Source of the DNA: Lachnospiraceae bacterium UBA3845
GTDB taxonomy: Bacteria > Bacillota > Clostridia > Lachnospirales > Lachnospiraceae
Direction: 5' to 3'
Assembly (NCBI GenBank): GCA_002392705.1
Contig: DGHP01000145.1
Span: forward strand, 26,028 to 46,371
DNA length: 20,344 nucleotides
Shown: positions 1 to 6,647 of the stretch, piece after piece
Layout: each line of letters opens with the position of its first letter
Position numbering within the stretch: the first letter of the stretch is position 1
The notes under the pieces: model-generated
Databases searched by the model: none
What the model saw: the letters and a program-made list of their open reading frames with translations, nothing else
What the model was told of the DNA's origin: nothing
Program-made: the position numbers and the translations under genes

Positions 1-51
1 GAAAATTATTTCAGAGGATGGATTTCCCTGTTTCGGTGCGTATATAAAGTT

Positions 52-70
52 GCCGGCCGGAAAGGCCGGC
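52..70 (+). promoter_or_regulatory. GC-rich leader hairpin
   Basis: A perfect 7-bp inverted repeat, GCCGGCC (52-58) and GGCCGGC (64-70), with a GGAAA loop lies in the leader of the exported protein gene that starts at 116. No T-run follows on the + strand, so it is not a standard terminator for anything entering from the left. It may be an mRNA-stabilising or processing hairpin, or the end of the preceding, unseen transcription unit. TATATAAA at 41-48 resembles a -10 box, but I find no convincing -35 before it. Confidence 0.4.
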
Positions 71-115
71 TTAAAAAGACAAATAATCGAAAGATATACG
101 CAAAGGAGAAAAGAT

Positions 116-778
116 ATGAATAAAATCAAGTCACTTATTTTTGCAGGTACAGCTGCAGTTATGATGGCAGGCGGAGTTTCAGCATTTGCGGCGGAGACGG
201 AAGCGGATCAGAAGCCGGTATATGAGATGGATCTGGCACTGGAAACTGCGAAGCCGCTTGCGGCCGCTCTCCGCGGATTCATGCTGGATGAGAGTATAAA
301 GAAGTTTGACGAGGCAGGCCTTTCCTTCACGGATGAGTGTGATGTATCCCTGAACTGCCCGCTGATCGCGGCGGCGCAGGAGAATGAGGACGGAACCTTC
401 ACCGTCTTTGGCGAGCTCTGCACCTATAACTTTAAACTCGACGGGGATGACCTGAAGTTCGTGAGCAGCTGGGAGCCGGCAGCCGTGATTACCTTCTCGA
501 AGGAGTCGGATGTGAGCTTTGTCGTCGAGGATGTCAAGTATCTTCCGGAGGGAGAGGCGTTTGCAGAGGCGGTTGACGAAGTCTGTGTACAGATGGGAGC
601 TGACAGCGACTTTTTCCTCAATGGACTTCCGGACGCTGAGGAGCCTGCGCTTCTGGCAGAGTTCCTGAGATTCGCCAATGAGAATCCGAATGTCCAGACA
701 CTCGAGGTCAGAGGTGAGCAGATGACAGTCGGCGGAGCAGCAGATGAAGTTGCGATGTTTATCAACGGACTGCTGTAA
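116..778 (+). CDS. Exported protein of unknown function
   Basis: I do not recognise this 220-residue protein. The start at 116 is chosen over an in-frame ATG at 50 because AAAGGAG (102-108) is correctly spaced before it, and because translation then begins with a classic Sec signal peptide: MNKIK, a hydrophobic core, and likely AFA-AE cleavage near residue 25. There is no lipobox cysteine and no second membrane segment, so the mature protein should be soluble outside the membrane. The mature part is strongly acidic. Its middle (GTFTVFGELCTYNFKLDGD) alternates like beta strands, and the C-terminal half looks alpha/beta; an NTF2-like fold is possible but unproven. The gene stands alone, preceded by a GC hairpin and followed by a bidirectional terminator shared with the convergent polymerase gene. 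The call as a secreted orphan is firm; the function is not. Confidence 0.85.
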   Translation: MNKIKSLIFAGTAAVMMAGGVSAFAAETEADQKPVYEMDLALETAKPLAAALRGFMLDESIKKFDEAGLSFTDECDVSLNCPLIAAAQENEDGTFTVFGELCTYNFKLDGDDLKFVSSWEPAAVITFSKESDVSFVVEDVKYLPEGEAFAEAVDEVCVQMGADSDFFLNGLPDAEEPALLAEFLRFANENPNVQTLEVRGEQMTVGGAADEVAMFINGLL

Positions 779-846
779 TCACTGCTGTTGAACCGTGTTC
801 CGGGGATTTGAATCCCCATACATAAGATATGTAAAAACCTGAAAAA

Positions 847-876
847 GGGCCTGTGCCGGCGCACAGGCTCTTTTTT
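847..876. terminator. Bidirectional rho-independent terminator
   Basis: A 10-bp stem, GGGCCTGTGC (847-856) with GCACAGGCTC (861-870), closes a CGGC loop with one G-T wobble. It is followed on the + strand by a T-run reaching 876 and preceded by AAAAA at 842-846, which gives a T-run on the minus strand. It can therefore end both the exported protein gene (+) and the Y-family polymerase gene (-). Confidence 0.9.
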
Positions 877-877
877 C

Positions 878-953
878 CGCGTGGTGCCGCAGTTATCGCG
901 TGGTGCTGTAGTTATCACGTAGTGCCGCAGCTATCGCATAGCGCTGTAGTTAT
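878..953. repeat. 19-bp tandem repeat, four copies
   Basis: Four consecutive 19-bp units lie at 878-896, 897-915, 916-934 and 935-953. The consensus is close to CGCGTGGTGCCGCAGTTAT. Units 1 and 3 carry GCCGCAG where units 2 and 4 carry GCTGTAG, so the array may have grown as a two-unit block. It sits between the terminator and the 3' end of the polymerase gene and holds no gene. There are no unique spacers, so it is not a CRISPR array. Confidence 0.9.
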
Positions 954-1010
954 CGCGGAAACGGGCAGGGAGACGGAATAGTTTCTGCCGATTGCTTTCT
1001 GCGGCGCAGC

Positions 1011-2441
1011 TCAGGCCCTGTGGCCTCCGATCTGCCTGTTCCGCTCAAGCTGCGTCGCGCCTTTGAGCATGTTTTTTCCCGTGAAGATCCCGCCAGCGCC
1101 GAAGCGTCCCCGGATCTTAGATATGGCGCCCTGCAGCCGCTTCTCGCGTTCCAGGGCCTCATAATCGATAAATAGATTCATCTGGTAAAATCCGTAATCT
1201 TCATGGGTTCCTTCGGCGCAGATGCCCAGCCGGCGGAAGAGAAGGCGGTGATCTGTTCCGGCGTCAAAGGCGGCCAGGATGCGGGGGGCCGCGATCGAAG
1301 CGGAGTTTGTCTCCATGGGCATCCGCACCGTGCCGCTGCTGTGCTTCGGATGCAGTCTTCCATAGAAGTCCGGGACGACTTCCCCGTCATAATAAGGGCA
1401 GGCCTCCAGGCTTTTCCAGTCATAGCTGACCCACCAGGTGAACTTCGGGGCGAGCAGCTGTTTCAGGAACATCTCGGAGCACAGACCGTCGATCATCTCG
1501 GAGAAAACGATCCGTGCTTCCTGGTAAGAATAGGGCCTGGGCAGGACCTGCCCGCTTGACAGGCTGTGCCCGTGGGAGCGGTATTCCTTGATATCCTTCA
1601 TCGTCACGGGATCCATACCCCAGGCGTGGGCGATCAGGATCTCGCCGTCGATCCCGAAGGTTTTATAGAAAAACTCCTCATCGTACTGTGAGCGTGCCGC
1701 GATATCGCCCATCGTAAACAGGGCGTTCTTTTCCAGGCGCCGGGCCTTGCCGGGGCCGATCATCCAGAAGTCGACGAGCGGCCTGTGATCCCAGAGACGG
1801 TAACAGTAGGAGACTTCATTCAGTTCCGCGATCCGGACGCCGTTCTCGTCAGGGGGACTCTTTTTGGCCGTGATATCCATGCATACTTTGGCGAGGTAAA
1901 GATTCGTCCCGATCCCGATGGTGGCTGTAATGCCGGTCTCCTTCAGGATGGTCCGGATCATGGTCATGGCCATGACGTGCGCCGGATGGACGCCCTGCCT
2001 GCGCGCCTCGGACCGGTAGAAATTAAGGTATGGCGTGCAGTAGATGAAGGACTCATCTACCGAGTAAACGTGGATGTCCTCAGCGGCCGCATAGCGCAGA
2101 AGAATCGAATAGATCTTTGCCGAGACCTGTTCGTAAAGGGCCATGCGGGGCGTGGCTGTAATGTAGTCAACATGGCTTCCGGTCCGGAGTTCATAGTCCC
2201 GGATCGCTCTCTTTGCCTCGAAAAGGCGGGGCCGGGAGGGCACGCCTATAGCCTTGAGCGCGGGGGAAACGGCGAGGCAGATCGTCTGGTCGGATCGGGA
2301 AGGGTCCGCCACAAGGAGCCGGACCTTCAGGGGGTCCAGCCCCCGGGACACGGCTTCCACCGAGGCATAGTAGGACTTCATATCTACGGCTATATAACAG
2401 CTGGCTGTCAGGTCGTACGGCCAGCAGGATGATGACAGCAT
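1011..2441 (-). CDS. SOS-inducible Y-family DNA polymerase (UmuC/UvrX-like)
   Basis: This 476-residue protein is a translesion polymerase of the ImpB/MucB/SamB group, close in type to Firmicute YqjW/UvrX. Visible motifs are the first catalytic stretch YIAVDMKSYYASVE (Asp20), the SVDES motif with catalytic Asp129-Glu130 in the palm, a finger/thumb region, and the family-typical C-terminal ending GATQLERNRQIGGHRA. Such enzymes copy across damaged bases with low fidelity during the SOS response. The start at 2441 is chosen although the frame stays open to 2567. A consensus promoter overlapping a LexA box (2532-2561) would start transcription near 2525, downstream of the earlier possible starts, and GAAGG precedes 2441 at workable spacing. 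It is monocistronic and converges on the exported protein gene. Next to it lies a fragment of a base-excision repair gene. Family assignment is firm. Confidence 0.95.
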   Translation of the reverse strand: MLSSSCWPYDLTASCYIAVDMKSYYASVEAVSRGLDPLKVRLLVADPSRSDQTICLAVSPALKAIGVPSRPRLFEAKRAIRDYELRTGSHVDYITATPRMALYEQVSAKIYSILLRYAAAEDIHVYSVDESFIYCTPYLNFYRSEARRQGVHPAHVMAMTMIRTILKETGITATIGIGTNLYLAKVCMDITAKKSPPDENGVRIAELNEVSYCYRLWDHRPLVDFWMIGPGKARRLEKNALFTMGDIAARSQYDEEFFYKTFGIDGEILIAHAWGMDPVTMKDIKEYRSHGHSLSSGQVLPRPYSYQEARIVFSEMIDGLCSEMFLKQLLAPKFTWWVSYDWKSLEACPYYDGEVVPDFYGRLHPKHSSGTVRMPMETNSASIAAPRILAAFDAGTDHRLLFRRLGICAEGTHEDYGFYQMNLFIDYEALEREKRLQGAISKIRGRFGAGGIFTGKNMLKGATQLERNRQIGGHRA

Positions 2442-2509
2442 GGCAGGTCCCTTCTTTCTGTATGGGCGTTTGTTCTCCGGCAGGAGCAGCAGCGCTCCGG
2501 CGGAGGATC

Positions 2510-2521
2510 GAACATATATTC
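2510..2521 (-). promoter_or_regulatory. Second, imperfect LexA box
   Basis: GAACATATATTC differs from the Firmicute LexA palindrome GAAC-N4-GTTC at one position. It lies close to or just downstream of the predicted transcription start (about 2525) of the polymerase gene, 32 bp from the perfect box. Two boxes would give tighter repression. Confidence is lower than for the perfect site. Confidence 0.55.
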
Positions 2522-2531
2522 CTTTTTTGAA

Positions 2532-2561
2532 ATCATACATCGAACATCTGTTCTGTGTCAA
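2532..2561 (-). promoter_or_regulatory. Consensus promoter of the Y-family polymerase
   Basis: Read on the minus strand, TTGACA (2556-2561) and TATGAT (2532-2537) are separated by 18 bp. The whole spacer is filled by the LexA box. The -35 is perfect and the -10 differs at one base, as expected for a strong promoter silenced by a repressor. The predicted start near 2525 leaves a leader of about 85 nt and decides the translation start at 2441. Confidence 0.8.
2542..2553 (-). promoter_or_regulatory. LexA (SOS) box
   Basis: GAACATCTGTTC fits the Firmicute LexA/DinR operator GAAC-N4-GTTC perfectly and is flanked by C on its left, as in the extended consensus. It sits between the -35 and -10 of the polymerase promoter, so bound LexA would exclude RNA polymerase. 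Upon DNA damage, RecA-stimulated LexA cleavage would release it. Confidence 0.88.
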
Positions 2562-2666
2562 GAGCAAATGGATCGTGAATAAAGAGGATATCGGGATCTG
2601 CCTGAATTACTCATTATTAAAATATTAGAAAACTGGCAGACGATAACTGCAGAGCTGCAGGTACTT

Positions 2667-2675
2667 TGTTATAAT
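2667..2675 (+). promoter_or_regulatory. Extended -10 element before glycosylase remnant
   Basis: TGTTATAAT is a perfect -10 with the TGn extension. No good -35 is present. The predicted start (about 2682) falls on the GAGGAGG just before ATG 2692, which is in a different frame from the glycosylase remnant, so this promoter does not yield an obvious intact product. Confidence 0.4.
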
Positions 2676-2678
2676 TTC

Positions 2679-3167
2679 GTGAGGAGGCTGCATGAGAGTG
2701 CCGGACTGCCGGAGGACCGCCGGTCCGTGGAGCTGCTTGCGGAGCGCTGCGGGGAGCGGCGGACTGATTCGGCAGGGGATGTTTATTACGCGTTTCCGGA
2801 TCCGGGAGCACTGGCAATGCTCCCGGAGGAAGAACTGAAGGAATGCCGGCTCGGTTACCGCTGGAAATATGTCCTGTCGGCTGCGAAAGCTGTACTGGAT
2901 GGGAAGATCGATCTGGAAGGGCTGCGGGAGGCGGATGAAGAAAGCACGATGGCGGCGCTCACAGGTCTTTTCGGCGTAGGGGTGAAGGTTGCCAGCTGCA
3001 TTTCGCTGTTCGGCCTGCATCATATGGATGCTTTTCCGGTTGATGTCTGGATGAAACGCATCCTGGCGGAGGAATATCCGGAGGGATATCCTTTTGAGGC
3101 GTACACTCCCTATAATGGTCTCTGCCAGCAGTATATGTTCGCATGGTACAGGCAGCGCCCTTCATGA
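2679..3167 (+). pseudogene. 8-oxoguanine DNA glycosylase, N-terminally truncated remnant
   Basis: The 162 codons match only the C-terminal half of an OGG1-type HhH-GPD glycosylase, which removes oxidised guanine in base-excision repair. Family members are usually about 270-300 residues. What remains includes the helix-hairpin-helix LFGVGVKVASCI with the catalytic lysine (residue 103), the catalytic aspartate in FPVDVWM (residue 122), and a normal C-terminus (QQYMFAWYR). The N-terminal beta domain and the first helices of the HhH domain are missing. The frame stays open upstream to 2583 but that part does not look like the family and offers no good start. The only in-frame start near the homology is GTG 2679; the best ribosome site (GAGGAGG, 2681-2687) serves ATG 2692 in another frame. 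I read this as a decayed gene whose 5' part was lost at the junction with the polymerase promoter. A functional short form is less likely. Confidence 0.75.
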
Positions 3168-3325
3168 GGGTTTTCACGAGTGTGAGCGCATGGAGTCCTG
3201 CGTGCAGGGTATTCCTCTCGGAGCTCATGATCGCCCGGCCGGAGATATCGCAGAGAAGACATGGAAGGCCGGGGAAAGACAATGCCGCGGGATATTGATA
3301 AAAGACCGGGAAACAAAAAGCAGGC

Positions 3326-3354
3326 TTGATTCTCAGAAGCAGAGGAATTAAGAT
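3326..3354 (+). promoter_or_regulatory. Possible promoter of the MATE gene
   Basis: TTGATT (3326-3331) and TAAGAT (3349-3354) are spaced by 17 bp, each matching four of six consensus bases. It lies 80 bp before the chosen start of the efflux gene. The match is modest, and nothing else in 3168-3434 is a better candidate. Confidence 0.35.
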
Positions 3355-3434
3355 CGGTATAAGGCGGCCGGGGCGAAATGCCGGCTGACGGACGGATTAT
3401 ATCGATGCAGCAGGAGAAGCAGGAGAAGCCCGGG

Positions 3435-4802
3435 ATGCACAGACAGATTCATAAGCAGGCCGAAGTGGACATGATACACGGCCCGCTGGCTAAGAAAATA
3501 TTTATGTTTGCCCTTCCGCTTGCAGTCAGCAGCATGCTGCAGCAGCTGTTCAATGCTGCGGATATCGCGGTGGTCGGGCGCTTTGCGAATGCGCAGGCGA
3601 TGGCGGCGGTGGGCTCCAACAGCTCGGTGATCGGGCTGATGGTAAACCTGTTTACCGGCCTGGCAGTCGGCGCGAATGTTGTCGTGGGGAATCTGCTGGG
3701 TGCGGACCGCCGGAGCGAGATCAGCAGTGCGGTGCATACGATTATTTCCGTGGCGCTGTTCTCCGGTCTTTTTCTTCTTCTGCTTGGCAATCTGATCGCA
3801 AAGCCGATCCTGACCCTGATGGGGGCGCCGGATGATGTTATTTCGCTGGCGGTTTTATATCTGAGAATCTATTTCTGCGGAATGCCTGCCATGATGGCTT
3901 ACAATTTCGGCTCGGCGATCCTGCGCAGCCGCGGCGACAGCAGAAGGCCCTTTGCCGCACTGACCTTTGCGGGTGTCCTGAATGTTCTTCTGAATCTGTT
4001 CTTTGTGATCGGACTGAAGATGTCCGTGGCGGGAGTCGCGCTGGCAACTGTGATTTCCAATTATATCAGCGGCGGGCTGACGCTCTTTTTCCTGACGCAG
4101 GAGGAGGACGAGTTCCGGCTGGACTTCCGGAAGCTGACAATCCGCAGGGAAGTCCTTCGGAAGATGATGTATATCGGGGTGCCGGCAGGGCTTCAGGGAA
4201 TGGTATTCTCCCTCTCGAATGTCGTGATTCAGTCTGCGGTCAACAGCTTCGGAGCAGACTGCATCGCCGGCATGACCGCTGCACAGAATTTTGATTTTAT
4301 CTCCTACTGCCTGATGAACGGATTTGCCCAGGCGGCGCTGACTTTTACTGCCCAGAATTTCGGGGCCAGGGACCGTGAGCGCTGCAAGAGAGTCTGGCGG
4401 ATCTCCATGCTGATGGGACTGGGACTGGATATTCTGCTGCTTGCGGTATTCATGCTCTCGCGCTATCAGCTCATCCGGATCTTTACGACGGATGAGAATG
4501 TGATACGTTACGCCATGTACCGTTTTGAGAATGCGGTGTGGCTGCATTTTCTCTGCGGATCCTATGAAATCACAGCCGGAGCCCTGCGCGGTCTGAACCG
4601 GTCGATGATCCCGGCCCTGATTTCCATCTTCGGGACCTGCCTGATCCGGCTTGTGTATGTATTTCTGATTTTTCCCATGTTCGGTACGCCGCAGGTTCTG
4701 ATCATGGTTTATCCGGTGACCTGGACGATCACCACGATCCTGATGAATGCGATGTATTTCAGGGTGCGGGAGCGTGCGTTTACGCAGCTTCAGAGAGTGT
4801 GA
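3435..4802 (+). CDS. MATE family multidrug efflux transporter
   Basis: The product is a 455-residue membrane protein of the MATE family (NorM/DinF-like), which exports cationic drugs or metabolites in exchange for Na+ or H+. The N-terminus shows the Clostridia-typical signature VDMIHGPLAKKIFMFALPLA followed by SMLQQLFNAADIAVVGRFA. About 12 hydrophobic segments in two similar halves follow; the second half opens near VPAGLQGMVFSLSNVVIQSAVN. The start at 3435 is chosen over in-frame ATGs at 3378 and 3405 because AGGAG (3421-3425) is spaced 9 nt from it and family members begin shortly before VDMIHGPL. The gene stands alone between the glycosylase remnant and a strong terminator. Substrate cannot be read from sequence. 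Confidence 0.93.
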   Translation: MHRQIHKQAEVDMIHGPLAKKIFMFALPLAVSSMLQQLFNAADIAVVGRFANAQAMAAVGSNSSVIGLMVNLFTGLAVGANVVVGNLLGADRRSEISSAVHTIISVALFSGLFLLLLGNLIAKPILTLMGAPDDVISLAVLYLRIYFCGMPAMMAYNFGSAILRSRGDSRRPFAALTFAGVLNVLLNLFFVIGLKMSVAGVALATVISNYISGGLTLFFLTQEEDEFRLDFRKLTIRREVLRKMMYIGVPAGLQGMVFSLSNVVIQSAVNSFGADCIAGMTAAQNFDFISYCLMNGFAQAALTFTAQNFGARDRERCKRVWRISMLMGLGLDILLLAVFMLSRYQLIRIFTTDENVIRYAMYRFENAVWLHFLCGSYEITAGALRGLNRSMIPALISIFGTCLIRLVYVFLIFPMFGTPQVLIMVYPVTWTITTILMNAMYFRVRERAFTQLQRV

Positions 4803-4824
4803 TGACACAATGTAAAAGGAATGT

Positions 4825-4870
4825 AAAAGGCATCAGCGGAAGCATATCATATCCTCCGCTGATGCCTTTT
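4825..4870. terminator. Strong bidirectional terminator
   Basis: A perfect 16-bp inverted repeat, AAAAGGCATCAGCGGA (4825-4840) and its complement (4855-4870), encloses a 14-nt loop. The stem ends provide T-runs in both directions. It closes the MATE gene (+) and the convergent GG-leader/SH3b gene (-), whose stop lies 28 bp to the right. Confidence 0.95.
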
Positions 4871-4897
4871 TTAAGCTGTGTAAAAAGAAGCTGTTCC

Positions 4898-5194
4898 TTA
4901 TCTCAGGAAGCTGGCGTTCGCATAGCCCCAGATTCCGTTGAAGCATACATATCTGTAATAGCATGCAGCTCCGCCGATTCCGGTTCCCTGAACGATCGTG
5001 CCGTTGGTATAGACACTGTGACCCGGATAAAGCTGTGCGATCTCGTTATAGGGGCTGTAGCTTGTGCCGGATCTGAGCGCCAGGTAGGTGCCGTTGCAGT
5101 CACCGACTGTCATATAAAAGCCGTTCTGATAACCATATCCGCCGGCTGCGTTCTCAAGTTCTTCTGCATTCATGGATTTCTTTTCTTCTGACAT
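4898..5194 (-). CDS. Small exported protein: double-glycine leader plus SH3b-like domain
   Basis: The 98-residue product starts with a short polar leader (MSEEKKSMNAEELENAAGG), which has the ELxxxxGG shape of double-glycine leaders cut by C39-peptidase ABC exporters (PCAT/ComA type). Predicted cleavage after Gly19 leaves 79 residues. The mature part matches the bacterial SH3 pattern: YLALRSGTSYSPYNEIAQLY at 37-56, PGHSVY at 57-62, and YVCFNGIWGYANASFL at 82-97, which parallels the usual WYKV-NGKTGYV-SYL ending. Three cysteines (33, 78, 84) could form a disulfide. SH3b domains commonly bind cell-wall peptides. ATG 5194 is preferred over GTG 5197 because AGGAG lies 7 nt before it. The gene is alone and no exporter is visible in the window. 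Possible roles are a bacteriocin-like effector or a wall-associated signal; neither is shown. Domain reading is firm by eye, function open. Confidence 0.85.
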   Translation of the reverse strand: MSEEKKSMNAEELENAAGGYGYQNGFYMTVGDCNGTYLALRSGTSYSPYNEIAQLYPGHSVYTNGTIVQGTGIGGAACYYRYVCFNGIWGYANASFLR

Positions 5195-5238
5195 CACTTT
5201 TCTCCTTTTACCAATTCGTATCTGGTCTTCTGTAATCT

Positions 5239-5251
5239 TCCTGATTCAGGA
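5239..5251. promoter_or_regulatory. Short palindrome upstream of the GG-leader gene
   Basis: TCCTGATTCAGGA is a perfect 6-bp inverted repeat about one central base, 45 bp before the start of the GG-leader/SH3b gene. It shares TTCCTGA/TCAGGAA with the outer arms of the larger inverted repeat at 5266-5316. It could be an operator; no regulator is identifiable. Confidence 0.35.
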
Positions 5252-5265
5252 CCCTCTTTTTCCGG

Positions 5266-5322
5266 TTCCTGACTTTATATACGAGGCTCCCTCCGGGAGG
5301 GCTAAAAAGTCAGGAATTTTTT
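5266..5322 (+). terminator. Long inverted repeat with T-run, terminator-like
   Basis: Outer arms TTCCTGACTTT (5266-5276) and AAAGTCAGGAA (5306-5316) are perfectly complementary over 11 bp. Inside is a second palindrome, CCCTCCGGGAGGG (5289-5301). TTTTTT follows at 5317-5322, so it reads as a rho-independent terminator on the + strand. No + strand gene precedes it; the only neighbour is the GG-leader gene on the minus strand. It might end an antisense or small RNA, be a leftover of a lost gene, or act as a regulatory hairpin at the 5' side of the GG-leader gene. The rest of the 5195-5556 gap holds the palindrome at 5239 and a dispersed repeat copy. Confidence 0.6.
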
Positions 5323-5358
5323 CTTTATTGCGGGAAAAAGCCGGAAGCGGTACTATAA

Positions 5359-5398
5359 GATAATCGGTGGCCTGATGTGTGGAGGGTCGTGAAGTAAC
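5359..5398 (+). repeat. Dispersed intergenic repeat, copy A
   Basis: This copy reads GATAATCGGTGG, then CCTGATGTGTGGAGGG, then TCGTGAA-GTAAC. It closely matches copies at 13034-13072 and 17624-17662. Compared with them it has a T for C in the GCCGTGAA part and lacks the CA of GAACAGT. It lies 158 bp before the DUF4003 gene and overlaps no coding region that I accept. Confidence 0.8.
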
Positions 5399-5556
5399 CC
5401 TTTATCCTGATGAGCCGGTTAATCCATTTCCGGCTGACCTGGTTTCCGGTGTCTGTTTCTTCCGGAAAGAGCAGCGTTCAGAGGCTGCAGTCGCTTCAGT
5501 GCAGGGATGTGACAGACACGGAGAGTATCGCGAAAAGAATAAGAAGGAGGTCAGGC

Positions 5557-6543
5557 ATGTCCTACGGTTTTTTCCAACAGGAACTTTTTGCACAGAATCT
5601 GGAGGTTATCAGGAAGTTCTTTAAGTTCGACTACAACTCCCTGCATGCGATCGGCGCGTTTCTCTATACGGTGGCAGGGCGCCTGGCAGACAGGGAGCAG
5701 CTGGATGAGAGCCTGAAACTTCTGAAATCCAGGTACGGAATCTTTTCGGAATTCCGTGCGCATCTTACGATTCCGATGGTTGTAAAAATCTCGCTTGCAG
5801 AAGATCCGGAGGCATATCTTGAGGGCGTTGCCGCTGCATATTCCGCCCTGAGCAAGGATTTTCTGCTCGGAGATGAGTCCCGTCTGCTGGCGGCGACCAT
5901 TATGTATGATAATGCCCGCATGGAGGATCTGGATTCGATCTGCGCGCATACCGCGAAAGTCTATCAGGGCATGAAGGAGAATCATCCCTGGCTTACAGGT
6001 CAGCCGGATCTGCCCTTCGCGGTACTGATGGCCCTGCAGGATGAGGAGGCAGAGAAGCAGCTTCTCGATGCAGAGGGCTGCTACAGTATCGTGCAGGAAA
6101 GATTCCCGATCTCGAAGGATGCCGTACAGACAGTCAGCCATATCCTGGCGATCGGCAAAGGAAGTCCCGAGGAGAAGAGTGCGCGTTTCCTGGATTTTTA
6201 TGACACCTTCAGGGAATACGGCCTTAAGCTTTCGAGCGAGAGCATGCCGATCCTTGCGGTGCTTGCGAACACCGGCCTGTCTGCGGAGGCGGCCGCTGCC
6301 CAGACGAGGGAAAATGATGAATTCCTTCGGAGACAGAAGGGAGTCGGCCTTCTGGGAACAGGCGGGGATCTCCGGCGGATGTTCGCCGCGGCGATCACCT
6401 CTGTCAATATGATCCCGGAGGATCCGGCGGTCTTCGGCGCCCTGTCCGGAACCGTTCTGGCGGTCATCCTGGCAATTGAGATCGCGGTGATGATCAGCGT
6501 AATCAGCGCAACGATGCATTCCTCTTCCTCTTCCGGGAACTGA
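5557..6543 (+). CDS. DUF4003 family protein
   Basis: The 328-residue product resembles the DUF4003 family of Firmicutes, a helical protein of unknown role. Family-like features are a leading block of helices, the HPWLTGQPDLPFAVLMAL stretch (the family's H-x-LT-x-D signature), and the later QTVSHILAIGKGSPEEK region. The last 45 residues contain a hydrophobic run (GTVLAVILAIEIAVMISVIS) that could be a C-terminal membrane anchor, followed by a serine-rich tail. The start at 5557 has AAGGAGG (5544-5550) 6 nt upstream; the frame is open further left to 5410 but that part lacks a ribosome site and family similarity. The isomerase gene follows after 104 bp with its own strong ribosome site, so the two may be co-transcribed. 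The family call rests on remembered motif pattern. Confidence 0.85.
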   Translation: MSYGFFQQELFAQNLEVIRKFFKFDYNSLHAIGAFLYTVAGRLADREQLDESLKLLKSRYGIFSEFRAHLTIPMVVKISLAEDPEAYLEGVAAAYSALSKDFLLGDESRLLAATIMYDNARMEDLDSICAHTAKVYQGMKENHPWLTGQPDLPFAVLMALQDEEAEKQLLDAEGCYSIVQERFPISKDAVQTVSHILAIGKGSPEEKSARFLDFYDTFREYGLKLSSESMPILAVLANTGLSAEAAAAQTRENDEFLRRQKGVGLLGTGGDLRRMFAAAITSVNMIPEDPAVFGALSGTVLAVILAIEIAVMISVISATMHSSSSSGN

Positions 6544-6647
6544 GGGGTGCGGAGAAACCGCTATTCCCCGGCCGCAGGGGCAGATACCGGCAGAGCAGGA
6601 CCGGAAAGACACATGAGAATCTGACAGATTTTACGGAGGGATGCGTT

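Noticed and set aside
2441..2567. Longer N-terminus for the Y-family polymerase from 2567 or 2540
   Set aside because: These starts lie upstream of the predicted transcription start near 2525 and lack ribosome sites; the LexA box and promoter occupy the region.
3855..4808. A 317-codon open frame antisense to the MATE gene
   Set aside because: It is a low-hydrophobicity, His/Gln/Arg-rich shadow of a GC-rich membrane protein gene with no ribosome site and no family resemblance.
5551..6612. A 353-codon open frame antisense to the DUF4003 gene
   Set aside because: It is a shadow frame; the + strand frame has a strong ribosome site and family motifs.
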